From AC-9 sp051984395 (lineage in GTDB: Bacteria; Actinomycetota; Acidimicrobiia; Acidimicrobiales; AC-9): 21,983 nucleotides of DNA. Positions 14,881 through 21,983 of this stretch are shown one piece after another. Each line of letters starts with the position of its first letter. The stretch's first letter is position 1. The stretch lies in assembly GCA_051984395.1 (NCBI GenBank), contig JBPYEZ010000062.1:1-21983 (forward strand), given 5' to 3'. The position numbers were made by a program, and so were the translations under genes. The notes beneath the pieces were generated by a model, which was given only the letters and a program-made list of their open reading frames with translations, had not been told where the DNA came from and made no database searches.

Positions 14881-17072
14881 AGGCGGGATCCGAGCAGCTC
14901 CGCCATCCCGTCGACGCTGTCGACCATGAGGTCGGTCTCGGTGACGAGCGCACCGGCATCGGGATCGGCGCAACGTCGCCCGCGCTCGTCGATCGCCCTC
15001 GTGAACACGACATGGGCCCGACGAACGGAGAGCCTCGGAGGCGGGTCACCGGTTCGGATGCTCGATGCCACGCACCTCATCGCCGCGTCCAGATCGTCGG
15101 CGAGGCAGTCCAGCGGCGGGAGCGGACGCCGAGCGCCGTCGGGCAGATGGACAAAGAGGGTGACGGCGGCGAGCACGTATCGATGAACACCCGACACGAT
15201 GCCGAGCGCGAGTTGAGCATCGATGGGACCGCGGTGCGAGGGCTCTCCCAGCATCCGGGTGACCGATGCTTCCGCGTTCGATCGGGCGAGGGCGGCGGCG
15301 CGCCGCGCTGCTTCGAGGCCGGACGGATCGGGCTCCGTGGGGTCGGCATAGGCGCGCAGGATCATCGTGCCGAACCGGCTCTCGGCGTCGACCAGCCGGG
15401 CCAGGCGCTGCGGTATGCCGGTCGACTCCCAGGTCGGCCACACGGCGTAGGCGAGCAGGGCCAGGGCACCGCCGATAGCGGTGTCGAGAGCACGATCGGC
15501 AACCGCGCTGTTGGCGGGCACACCCCCGAAGGCGACGAGGAACACCACCAGAGCGGTGAGGAAGATGGCGTAGACGCCGTAGTTGGCGGCGTAGAAGGTG
15601 AAGGCCCCCCACGCCATGATCACGACGAGGACGGTCAGCGCGGCCGGACCGGGATGGAGCGTGGCCGCGAGCAGCGTCGCCAGCACCGCGCCACCGAGCG
15701 TGCCCCCGACCCGTCCCAACCCCCGGACGAACGTGGTCGAGAAGTCGGGCCTCAGCACCATGAGGACCGTCACGGGCACCCAGTAGCTCCGGGTGCCAGG
15801 AAGAACACGGTACAGCGAGGTCGCGAGACCGAGGCTCACCGCCAACCGGATGGCATGCCGGCAGGCCGACGAGGACAGGGCCAGGTTGGCACGCAGCTCC
15901 ACGGCGACGAGCCGCAGTCGGCCCACCGAGGCGTGCCATCGAAGCTCGGGCGCCCGATCGTGGACGGCTGGGTCGGCACCGCGATCGTCCGTTGGCGTCG
16001 TCACCATCCGCACGACCGAACGCAGCTGACCGAGTAGGGCTGTGGCGTCGGCGACGGCGTCGGCGACGGCGTCGTCCGGCACTCCCTCTGGCGCCTCTTC
16101 GCTGGAGGCCGCAGCGGGCGCGTCCGGCCTTCGGGCCCGTGCGGTCACCTCGGCCCCTCGCTCCAGGTCGTCGGCGGCCTGGCGCAGTCGGCGTCGGGAC
16201 GCGGCGAGCCGGGTCGGCGGATGACGGCCCTCGAGTGCAGCAGCGACGTCCTGGAGCACCTCGGCCGCCGCCGTGGCGACGGCGCTCACGCGGGCGACCG
16301 GCTCGACCGCACCCGCATCGTCGAGCCTGGCTCGATCCTGGCACAAAGCCGTGAGGCGACTACGGATACGAAGCGCTTCGTCGTAGAGGGCTCGGAACTC
16401 GACCACGGCGTGGCGGCGCAGGAAAGGCTGTGGATCGTCGAGGGCGCGCTGGGCGTTGGCAAGGATGTCGGGATCGGGGACTTCACGCGACCCGGTACCG
16501 AGATCGGCGGCGTAGTCAGCAAGCGTGCGGTATGTCCGACCGAGGACCCGCCGCTCCACGGGGAACCGCTCGAGGGGCCACGCCGCAACAAGGAGCGCCG
16601 TCTGGAAGAGGCCCCCGACGAGCACCAGGGCGGATGTGACGAGCGCCCCTCCGACGGTCGTCGGGAGCTGGCCGGCGACGAGGAGCGACAACAGCGACAC
16701 GACCCCGACGATGGCCGGTCCGGGCCCCAGGACGACGAGGAACCCGGCGACGAAGCCCGCCACCGTCGTCACCGTCACGGTGGCAACGGTGCCGTGGGCA
16801 GCCAGGGCGCCGACAAAGTGGCCGGCGGCAACTCCAACGCTGGCCAGCAGCATCGCCACGGCTCGTTTTCGATAGCCCTCGACGAAGGACGGGAAGCTCG
16901 TCAGGAACGCCCCGCCGGCGACGGCCGCCCCGCTCCCCGGGTGCCCGAGCGCCTCGCCGGCCGCCAAGGGTATGGAGATGCTCGCCGCGCACAAGAGCGC
17001 ATTGGCGGGTGACAGCTTGGCCCGCTCGATGCGCAAGGTCCTGCGGAGCACCGCCGCCGAGGTCGACCCCAC
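14877..17072 (-). CDS. FUSC-family membrane protein (aromatic acid exporter / YccS-like)
   Basis: This 731-residue protein has two membrane halves, about 24-165 and 405-545, separated by a large cytoplasmic helical domain (about 170-400) and followed by another cytoplasmic region (550-731). This is the architecture of FUSC (fusaric acid resistance, AaeB, YccS) proteins. The second half carries the FUSC_2 pattern, with YWVPVTVLMVLRPDFSTTFVRGL (430-452). The substrate is unknown; family members export aromatic acids or act in envelope processes. The GTG start at 17072 precedes the first helix; a CACAAT element 7 nt upstream is a weak -10. It begins 47 bp after nirD on the same strand, so read-through from nirBD is possible. 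Residues near 335-345 are encoded by a short DNA tandem repeat. Confidence 0.86.
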   Translation of the reverse strand: MGSTSAAVLRRTLRIERAKLSPANALLCAASISIPLAAGEALGHPGSGAAVAGGAFLTSFPSFVEGYRKRAVAMLLASVGVAAGHFVGALAAHGTVATVTVTTVAGFVAGFLVVLGPGPAIVGVVSLLSLLVAGQLPTTVGGALVTSALVLVGGLFQTALLVAAWPLERFPVERRVLGRTYRTLADYAADLGTGSREVPDPDILANAQRALDDPQPFLRRHAVVEFRALYDEALRIRSRLTALCQDRARLDDAGAVEPVARVSAVATAAAEVLQDVAAALEGRHPPTRLAASRRRLRQAADDLERGAEVTARARRPDAPAAASSEEAPEGVPDDAVADAVADATALLGQLRSVVRMVTTPTDDRGADPAVHDRAPELRWHASVGRLRLVAVELRANLALSSSACRHAIRLAVSLGLATSLYRVLPGTRSYWVPVTVLMVLRPDFSTTFVRGLGRVGGTLGGAVLATLLAATLHPGPAALTVLVVIMAWGAFTFYAANYGVYAIFLTALVVFLVAFGGVPANSAVADRALDTAIGGALALLAYAVWPTWESTGIPQRLARLVDAESRFGTMILRAYADPTEPDPSGLEAARRAAALARSNAEASVTRMLGEPSHRGPIDAQLALGIVSGVHRYVLAAVTLFVHLPDGARRPLPPLDCLADDLDAAMRCVASSIRTGDPPPRLSVRRAHVVFTRAIDERGRRCADPDAGALVTETDLMVDSVDGMAELLGSRL
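16044..16073. repeat. Short 12-bp tandem repeat inside the FUSC gene
   Basis: Two and a half copies of the unit ggcgtcggcgac (16044-16055, 16056-16067, then a partial copy) encode a DAVADAVADA segment of the cytoplasmic domain. Copy number could vary between strains without a frameshift, since 12 bp is a whole number of codons. Confidence 0.6.
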
Positions 17073-17119
17073 CCGCGAGATTGTGACCGAAGTGCACCGA
17101 CGACGCTACGACGTCGCGT

Positions 17120-17458
17120 TCACCCGACGAGGCCGACCTCGACGACACCCCGGCACACCCTTGTTCGAAAGGTCTCCACCACCACGGTCGGGTCCTCGAC
17201 GCTGCGTCCCAGCCGCAGATCGATGCGCTGTTTGTACATGGGCGATGCCACGACCACGGCGTCGCCGACGGAACCGACGATTCCCCGGGCGAGGACGTTG
17301 GCCTCGCTGAACGGGTCACGGTTGGCGATGGCCAGCACCTCGTTGTCCGGCATCACCCGGTACAGCGCGATCTGTCTGCCCTCGACGAGGGCGGCGACGC
17401 CCCGCTGCGGGATGAGATCCTCGAGCTCGCACACGGGCACCCACCGCTGATCGTTCAT
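17120..17458 (-). CDS. nirD: Nitrite reductase [NAD(P)H] small subunit NirD
   Basis: This 112-residue protein has a Rieske-like fold but lacks the iron-sulfur ligands, as is normal for NirD. Family landmarks are WVPVCELEDL at the start, IANRDPFSEANVLARGIVG (about 49-67) and VASPMYKQRIDLRLG (about 75-89). It partners NirB in cytoplasmic six-electron reduction of nitrite to ammonium. Its ATG at 17458 overlaps the nirB stop (ATGA), which gives stoichiometric coupling; the longer reading to 17533 lies inside nirB and is Arg-rich. It is followed by the FUSC gene after 47 bp. Confidence 0.95.
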   Translation of the reverse strand: MNDQRWVPVCELEDLIPQRGVAALVEGRQIALYRVMPDNEVLAIANRDPFSEANVLARGIVGSVGDAVVVASPMYKQRIDLRLGRSVEDPTVVVETFRTRVCRGVVEVGLVG

Positions 17459-20043
17459 GCGTTCATCTCCGAGGGGCGACCGCCGATTCCGACGAGGACG
17501 GGCTCTACCTGCGACGCGCCAGCCGGGCCGCATACGTCGCCGGCGTCGCCCGGACGTCGGGGCCGGCGTTGGCCTCGTTCCCGAGCGAAGACGATGTCGG
17601 GGTCGGGCTCGTCGCTGTTCACGAAGGTCCGGAACTTCCGCAAGCGGTCCGGGTCAGCCAGCGTCTCGGTCCATTCGCACCGGTACTGCGCGACGTGTCG
17701 CTCCATCTCGGCCTCGAGCGCGGCACAGAGGCCGAGAGAATCGTCGACTACGACGCTGCGCAGGTGGTCGACACCTCCGTCCAGCTTGTTCAGCCAGGGC
17801 GCCGTTCGCTCGAGCCGGCCGGCGGTCCGGACGTAGTACATGAGAAACCGGTCCAGGTAGCGGATCAGGGTCTCGGTATCGAGGTCCTCCGCGAACAGAA
17901 CGCCGTGCTGCGGCCGCGCTCCCCCGTTGCCGCAGACATACAGGTTCCAGCCTCGCTCGGTGGCGATCACCCCGAAGTCCTTGCTCTGGGCCTCGGCGCA
18001 TTCACGGGTGCAACCCGACACCGCGGCCTTGATCTTGTGAGGCGCCCGAAGGCCTCGGTAGCGCCGCTCGAGCTGGATGGCCAGGCTGGTCGAGTCCTGC
18101 ACGCCGTAGCGGCACCAGGTCTGCCCGACGCAGGACTTCACCGTGCGAAGCGACTTCCCATAGGCGTGGCCGGACTCGAGGCCGGCATCGATGAGGCGTT
18201 CCCAGATACGCGGCAGGTCCTCGACCCGGGCGCCGAACATGTCGACACGCTGCGCGCCGGTGATCTTGGTGTAGAGGTCGAACTCCTCGGCGACCTCGCC
18301 GATGGCGACGAGCTGGCGCGGAGTGATCTCGCCGCCCGGTACGCGCGGCACCACCGAGTAGGTGCCGTCCCGCTGGAGATTGGCGAGGAAGTGATCGTTG
18401 GTATCCTGCAACGACGCCTGCTCCCCATCCAGGATGTGCCCGCTTCCCACCGTGGCGAGGATCGAGGCGACGGCGGGCTTGCAGACGTCGCAGCCGCGCC
18501 CCCGGCCATGGGTCGCCAGCAGGTCGGCGAACGATCTCGCCCGCGAGACCTGGACGATGTCGAACAGCTCCTGACGGCTGAACGGGAAGTGCTCGCAGAG
18601 ATGGTCGGTGACGGCCATGCCCGCCTTTGCCAGCTCGTCCCTCAGGATGTCGGTGACGACCGGCAGGCAGCCGCCACATGAAGTGCCCGCTCGGGTCGCC
18701 GCCTTCACCTCGCCGATCTCGCTGAACCGACCCGAGCCAATGGCGTCGCAGATCTCCCCCTTGCTCACGCTGTTGCAGCTGCACACCCGAGCCGTCGGCG
18801 ACATGTCGGTAGCTCCCGGAACGGATCCGCCCCCTTCCCGGGCCGGTCCCAGCATGTCCTGCGGTCGGGCGGGAGTCGGCAGGTCGCCCCGCCCCATCAG
18901 GTGCAGAGCCTGGTACTGCGATACGTCGCCGACGAGGATCCCACCGAGCACCGGTCCGCCACCAGCGCCCACCACGAGCCGCTGGTAGACGTCGTCGACC
19001 GGGTCCGAGTACACGACCGACTCTGCACCCGGCGTCGCCGCGAAGGCATCACCGAAGCTGGCCACGTCCACGCCGAGCAGCTTGAGCTTCGTGGAGCAGT
19101 CGGCGCCGGTGAAGTCGCTGGGCCCACCCAGCAGCCGGTCGGCGACGACCCGGGCCATGTCGTAGCCGGGTTCGACCAGGCCCCAGATCCGGCCGGCGGC
19201 GACGGCACACTCTCCGATGGCGTAGATGCCCGGATGAGAGGTGCGACACCCGTCATCGACGACGACACCGCCGCGCTCGCCCATCTCGAGCCCGGCCGCC
19301 CGAGCGAGCTCGTCCCGGGGACGGATCCCGGCGGAGAACACGACCATGTCGGTGTCGAGGTCGGGGCCGTCGCCGAACCGCAGGGCGCCGACAGCACCCT
19401 GTTCGTTCGGGACGACCTCGACGACCTGCACGCCCGTGCGGACGGCCACCCCGAGGTCCTCGATCCGCCGGCGCAAAGCGAGCGCGCCACCGTCGTCCAC
19501 CTGGGTGGGCATGAGCCGGGCCGCGCACTCGACCACGTGGGTCGCCAGGCCCAGACTGTGAAGGGCGTTGGCGGCCTCGAGCCCCAGCAACCCGCCACCG
19601 ACGACCACCCCCGCGCCCGCCGAGCCAGCCCACGCTCGGATGGCCGCCAGGTCCTCGAGCGTGCGGTACACGAAACACCCGGGCAGCTCGCGTCCCGGCA
19701 CTGGAGGGACGAAGGGAGCCGCCCCCGTCGCCAACACCAGGGAGTCGTACGTACAGGCCCTCCCGGAGGCGCTGGTGACCGTGCTGCTGCCGGCATCCAC
19801 GCCGACGATGGGGTCGCCGAGGTGCAGGGTGACCCCGGACGTGCCGGCGCCAGGTGGAGCGAGCAAGAGGTCCGCTTCCGTGGCGCCGGCGAAGTAGCTG
19901 CTCAGGTTCACCCGATCGTAGGCAGGGCGGGGTTCCTCGGCGAAGACGACGATCTCCCAGTCGTTCGTCGCTCCTCGCTCGACCAGGGTCTCGATCAGCT
20001 TGTGGCCGACCATGCCATAGCCGGCGACTACCAGGCGGCGCAT
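17455..20043 (-). CDS. nirB: Nitrite reductase [NAD(P)H] large subunit NirB
   Basis: This 862-residue siroheme enzyme reduces nitrite to ammonium with NAD(P)H for nitrogen assimilation. In order it has an FAD/NAD-binding oxidoreductase module (about 1-400, GYGMVG at 8-13, VVGGGLLGLEAA at 147-158), a BFD-like [2Fe-2S] site (Cys421, Cys423, Cys456, Cys459), a second BFD-like segment (about 485-535, CX2C), a ferredoxin-like half domain (about 550-625) and the siroheme/[4Fe-4S] domain with Cys638, Cys644, Cys678 and Cys682 in CVGQTWCRYG and SGCTREC. The C-terminal 40 residues are a variable tail. The ATG at 20043 matches the family N-terminus (MRRLVVAGYG); a GTG at 20052 is possible. It is divergent from nnaR. 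Siroheme is made from uroporphyrinogen III. Confidence 0.96.
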   Translation of the reverse strand: MRRLVVAGYGMVGHKLIETLVERGATNDWEIVVFAEEPRPAYDRVNLSSYFAGATEADLLLAPPGAGTSGVTLHLGDPIVGVDAGSSTVTSASGRACTYDSLVLATGAAPFVPPVPGRELPGCFVYRTLEDLAAIRAWAGSAGAGVVVGGGLLGLEAANALHSLGLATHVVECAARLMPTQVDDGGALALRRRIEDLGVAVRTGVQVVEVVPNEQGAVGALRFGDGPDLDTDMVVFSAGIRPRDELARAAGLEMGERGGVVVDDGCRTSHPGIYAIGECAVAAGRIWGLVEPGYDMARVVADRLLGGPSDFTGADCSTKLKLLGVDVASFGDAFAATPGAESVVYSDPVDDVYQRLVVGAGGGPVLGGILVGDVSQYQALHLMGRGDLPTPARPQDMLGPAREGGGSVPGATDMSPTARVCSCNSVSKGEICDAIGSGRFSEIGEVKAATRAGTSCGGCLPVVTDILRDELAKAGMAVTDHLCEHFPFSRQELFDIVQVSRARSFADLLATHGRGRGCDVCKPAVASILATVGSGHILDGEQASLQDTNDHFLANLQRDGTYSVVPRVPGGEITPRQLVAIGEVAEEFDLYTKITGAQRVDMFGARVEDLPRIWERLIDAGLESGHAYGKSLRTVKSCVGQTWCRYGVQDSTSLAIQLERRYRGLRAPHKIKAAVSGCTRECAEAQSKDFGVIATERGWNLYVCGNGGARPQHGVLFAEDLDTETLIRYLDRFLMYYVRTAGRLERTAPWLNKLDGGVDHLRSVVVDDSLGLCAALEAEMERHVAQYRCEWTETLADPDRLRKFRTFVNSDEPDPDIVFARERGQRRPRRPGDAGDVCGPAGASQVEPVLVGIGGRPSEMNA

Positions 20044-20066
20044 GCGTCCCACTACACCGGACGCAG

Positions 20067-20104
20067 GTGTTGGCGCTGTTTCCCGGACGCGAACTGAGGG
20101 TCAC
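20067..20104 (-). promoter_or_regulatory. GlnR-like half-site array upstream of nirB
   Basis: On the minus strand GTGAC (20104-20100), ttcgc (20093-20089), GAAAC (20082-20078) and AACAC (20071-20067) are spaced exactly 11 bp apart, with 6-bp gaps. Actinobacterial GlnR boxes consist of gTnAC and GaAAC half-sites at this spacing. GTGAC and GAAAC match the half-site consensus, though not in the canonical order. The array ends 23 bp before nirB. Confidence 0.4.
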
Positions 20105-20143
20105 GGGATGTTCACCCCGAGCAATGATGGCCGCGAGATCCTG

Positions 20144-20165
20144 GAAACATTTTGGACACAATGTC
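20144..20165 (+). promoter_or_regulatory. Second GlnR-like box and dyad upstream of nnaR
   Basis: GAAAC (20144-20148), six bases, then GACAC (20155-20159) is close to a GaAAC-n6-gTnAC pair. The same place has a dyad GACA-caa-TGTC (20155-20165). It lies 35 bp before the nnaR start and could serve GlnR or NnaR itself. A possible extended -10 for nnaR, TATGAC with upstream TG, is at 20186-20191. Confidence 0.35.
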
Positions 20166-20200
20166 GCACCAGAGGTGGGTTCTGATATGACTTGGGACCC

Positions 20201-21337
20201 ATGACCCTTCTTCCGCTTCAAGGGTTCATCGTTGGCGTCACGGCCGACCGCCGGCGGGGTGAGCAGGCCGAGCTGCTCGAGCGACGCGGCGCGACCGTCA
20301 GGCACGGGCCAACGATCTCGACTCACTACCTCGCCTCCGATGCAGCCCTTCGCGAGGCGACGCTCGAGGTCATCGAACGCCGGCCGGGCTACGTCGTCGC
20401 CACGACGGGCATCGGCGTGCGCGCCTGGTTCGAGGCCGCGCAGTCCTGGGGGCTCGGCGACGAGCTACTCGCCACACTCGGACGGGCGCGGGCTGTCGCC
20501 CGCGGCCCCAAGGCTGCCGCCGCGCTGCAGGTCGCCGGCATCGAGACCTGGAAGGCCGTCGCCAGTGAGCGCGTCAACGAGGCGATCGAGCTCCTCGCCG
20601 CGCAGCGACTCGAGGGAGAGGTCGTGGCATTCCAGCAATACGGCGACTCCAACAAGGGCGCCATTGCGGCATTGAGGAGCGCCGGCGCCGAGGTTATCGA
20701 GGTCCCGGTGTACCGGTGGCGCCTTCCCGACGACGACCAGCCGGCGCTGCGACTGACCGAGGCGGCCTGCGCGGGGGAGCTCGACGCGGTGACGTTCACG
20801 AGCGCCCCCGCAGCCGTCAACCTGGCGACGATCGCCGCCCGTCATGGACTCGGTGACGACCTGCGGTCAGCGTTCGACGAAGGCGGTGTGCTGGCTGCCT
20901 GCGTCGGGACGGTGTGCGCCGAGGGGGCGGAGGCGAGCGGCTTCCGCAACATCGTCGCGCCAGCTGTGGGCCGCCTCGGGCTCCTGGTCCGAGCCCTCAG
21001 CGACGCGCTGCAGCAGCGCCGGAGGGAGCTGCACCACGAACACGGCAACCTCGTGGTGCAGGGACGGGCCGTGCTGGTCGAGGGGTCGGTCGTCCACCTC
21101 TCGCCCCGTGAGCACGCCGTTCTCGCCGGTCTCCTGCGGCGGGCCGGCGCGGTGGTGCCGAAGGATGCCCTTCTCCGCCAGTGCTGGCGTGGTGTCGCGG
21201 TGGACAGCCACGCGGTGGAGAGCACAGTGACCCGGCTGCGGCGCCGTCTTGGTCCCGCGGGACAGGTGCTCTGCGCGGTGCCCGGACGGGGCTACCGCCT
21301 CGCCGTCGACGAGATTCCGACCTCGCCCTTGCCGTGA
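20201..21337 (+). CDS. nnaR: NnaR-type regulator: HemD-like domain fused to OmpR-type DNA-binding domain
   Basis: This 378-residue protein has a uroporphyrinogen-III synthase (HemD)-like domain at about 1-265 (VATTGIGVRAWFEA, VAFQQYG, VTFTSAPAAVN) and a C-terminal winged helix at about 284-368, with recognition helix DSHAVESTVTRLRRRLG (335-351) and wing VPGRGYRL (360-367). This fusion is known in actinobacteria as NnaR, the co-activator with GlnR of nitrate/nitrite assimilation genes. Its placement divergent from nirBD fits exactly. Whether the HemD half still makes uroporphyrinogen III, the siroheme precursor NirB needs, or acts only as a sensor is not decidable here. ATG 20201 is favoured over TTG 20192. 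Confidence 0.92.
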   Translation: MTLLPLQGFIVGVTADRRRGEQAELLERRGATVRHGPTISTHYLASDAALREATLEVIERRPGYVVATTGIGVRAWFEAAQSWGLGDELLATLGRARAVARGPKAAAALQVAGIETWKAVASERVNEAIELLAAQRLEGEVVAFQQYGDSNKGAIAALRSAGAEVIEVPVYRWRLPDDDQPALRLTEAACAGELDAVTFTSAPAAVNLATIAARHGLGDDLRSAFDEGGVLAACVGTVCAEGAEASGFRNIVAPAVGRLGLLVRALSDALQQRRRELHHEHGNLVVQGRAVLVEGSVVHLSPREHAVLAGLLRRAGAVVPKDALLRQCWRGVAVDSHAVESTVTRLRRRLGPAGQVLCAVPGRGYRLAVDEIPTSPLP

Positions 21338-21385
21338 CGTGAGGAGGTCAGCCCCGCGCGGGCCGGGCTGAGCGACCGGCACCGC

Positions 21386-21391
21386 TAGTCT
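21386..21391 (+). promoter_or_regulatory. -10 box of the PPOX gene (leaderless type)
   Basis: TAGTCT lies 8 nt before ATG 21400. The in-frame GTG at 21394 is only 2 nt from the box, so the ATG is the better start. Confidence 0.5.
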
Positions 21392-21399
21392 GCGTGGCG

Positions 21400-21789
21400 A
21401 TGGCCGTGTTCACCAACGCCGAGCTCGAGTACCTCGCCGGCCAGCGGCTCGCCCGCCTGGCCACCGCGTCACCGGATGGCCAGCCAGACGTCTCCGCCGT
21501 GGGCTTCTCCGTCGATGGGGACACCGTCGTCTCCGGTGGCCTCGACCTCACCAAGACCGTCCGCTATCGACACCTCCAAGCCAACCCGAGGGCGACGGTC
21601 GTGGTCGACGACATGGCGAGCGTCGACCCCTGGCAGCCTCGCGGTGTGAAGGTTCGCGGCAGGGCAACGCTCGAGGATGACGGAGGCAAGCCGCGCATCC
21701 GCATCGTGCCGGACACGGTCTGGAGCTGGGGGCTCAACGAGGGCGCACCCAAGCGCTTCGCCGGGATCGAGAAGCGCCGGGTCACCTGA
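21400..21789 (+). CDS. PPOX-class F420-dependent oxidoreductase family protein
   Basis: This 129-residue single-domain split-barrel flavin/deazaflavin protein has the family start FTNAELEYLAGQRLARLATASPDGQPDVSAVGF, the central RYRHLQANPRATVVVDD strand (about 55-71) and the VKVRGRATL segment (83-91), with WSWGL near the end. It most resembles the small PPOX F420-dependent enzymes of the MSMEG_5819 type. These bind F420 or a flavin and reduce unknown substrates. ATG 21400 is chosen from the TAGTCT box. It lies 62 bp downstream of nnaR on the same strand and appears to have its own promoter. Confidence 0.87.
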   Translation: MAVFTNAELEYLAGQRLARLATASPDGQPDVSAVGFSVDGDTVVSGGLDLTKTVRYRHLQANPRATVVVDDMASVDPWQPRGVKVRGRATLEDDGGKPRIRIVPDTVWSWGLNEGAPKRFAGIEKRRVT

Positions 21790-21848
21790 GCGATGAGCCT
21801 CGCTCCGCCGGAACGTCTCAGCAGCGACCCGGATGCGGAGGGGAACAG

Positions 21849-21983
21849 ATGACCGGACCATTGCTCCGGTCCGCGGGTGAGGCCGCGGCGCTGGTACGGC
21901 AGAAGCAGATCTCGTCCCGGGAGCTGACCGCGATGCAGCTCGATCGGATCGATGCCGTCAACCCCCGGCTGAACGCCGTCGTC
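21849..21983 (+). CDS. Amidase-signature family protein, N-terminus (partial)
   Basis: Forty-five codons are present before the window ends. The sequence contains SAGEAAALVRQKQISSRELT and ends IDAVNPRLNAVV, the typical N-terminal helix of amidase-signature enzymes (GatA, acylamidases), in which the phrase 'INPxLNAVV' is well conserved. ATG 21849 has a GGAGGGG Shine-Dalgarno (21837-21843) 5 nt upstream. The catalytic Ser-Ser-Lys region lies beyond the window, so the substrate class cannot be judged. Confidence 0.85.
   Translation, partial: MTGPLLRSAGEAAALVRQKQISSRELTAMQLDRIDAVNPRLNAVV

Noticed and set aside
14481..16037. Plus-strand open frame of 518 codons overlapping TMEM175 and antisense to FUSC
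   Set aside because: The overlapping TMEM175 and FUSC frames both have clear family sequences; this frame is low-complexity.
17569..20097. Long plus-strand open frames (370 and 398 codons) opposite nirB
   Set aside because: They are antisense to an unmistakable nirB, rich in Arg, Gly, Asp and His, and have no motif; such frames are expected opposite high-GC genes.

Overview
The window is a stretch of high-GC chromosome from an actinobacterium. An uncultured soil or freshwater Acidimicrobiia-like lineage is my best guess. The lines of evidence are a MarP-type periplasmic protease, a HemD/winged-helix NnaR-type regulator divergent from nirBD, an F420-family PPOX enzyme, a GH15 trehalase-like enzyme, frequent GTG starts, and many genes with a TANNNT -10 box only 6-8 nt before the start codon, as in leaderless actinobacterial transcripts. 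I see no tRNA, rRNA, CRISPR array, insertion sequence or phage gene. Placement below phylum level is inference.

Layout. 1-918: the first codons of a minus-strand gene, about 390 bases of apparent non-coding DNA, a 21-codon ribbon-helix-helix (antitoxin-like) fragment and a small lipoprotein. 919-3387: a transmembrane Ser/Thr kinase divergent from a histidine phosphatase. 3463-7901, all minus strand: MarP-like protease, GH15 glucoamylase/trehalase, MBL-fold hydrolase and an amicyanin-like cupredoxin lipoprotein. 8123-9141: a minimal zinc metallopeptidase convergent with methionine sulfoxide reductase MsrA. 9296-10453: a cupin followed by a TetR-type regulator whose promoter carries a repeated CGTACC operator. 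10455-12520: a HAD phosphatase overlapping a GT39/ArnT-like membrane glycosyltransferase (GTGA overlap).

12605-13673 is the least familiar part. A 49-residue zinc-ribbon protein is transcribed divergently from a protein made almost entirely of seven perfect 24-residue CX3HX8CX2C zinc-binding repeats. After it come an 89-residue unknown protein, a TMEM175/DUF1211 channel-like protein and a large FUSC-family membrane protein. The last two are convergent and share a CTAG at their stop codons.

17120-21337 is a nitrite assimilation locus: nirB and nirD, overlapping by 4 nt, divergent from nnaR (HemD domain plus OmpR-type DNA-binding domain). The 157-bp intergenic region has GlnR-like half-sites at 11-bp spacing. 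The window closes with a PPOX-class enzyme and the N-terminus of an amidase.

Common themes are oxidative and envelope stress handling (MarP, MsrA, PPOX, cupredoxin), nitrogen assimilation, and an unusual zinc-ribbon pair. Several convergent gene pairs are separated by 0-25 nt, so there is little room for conventional terminators.
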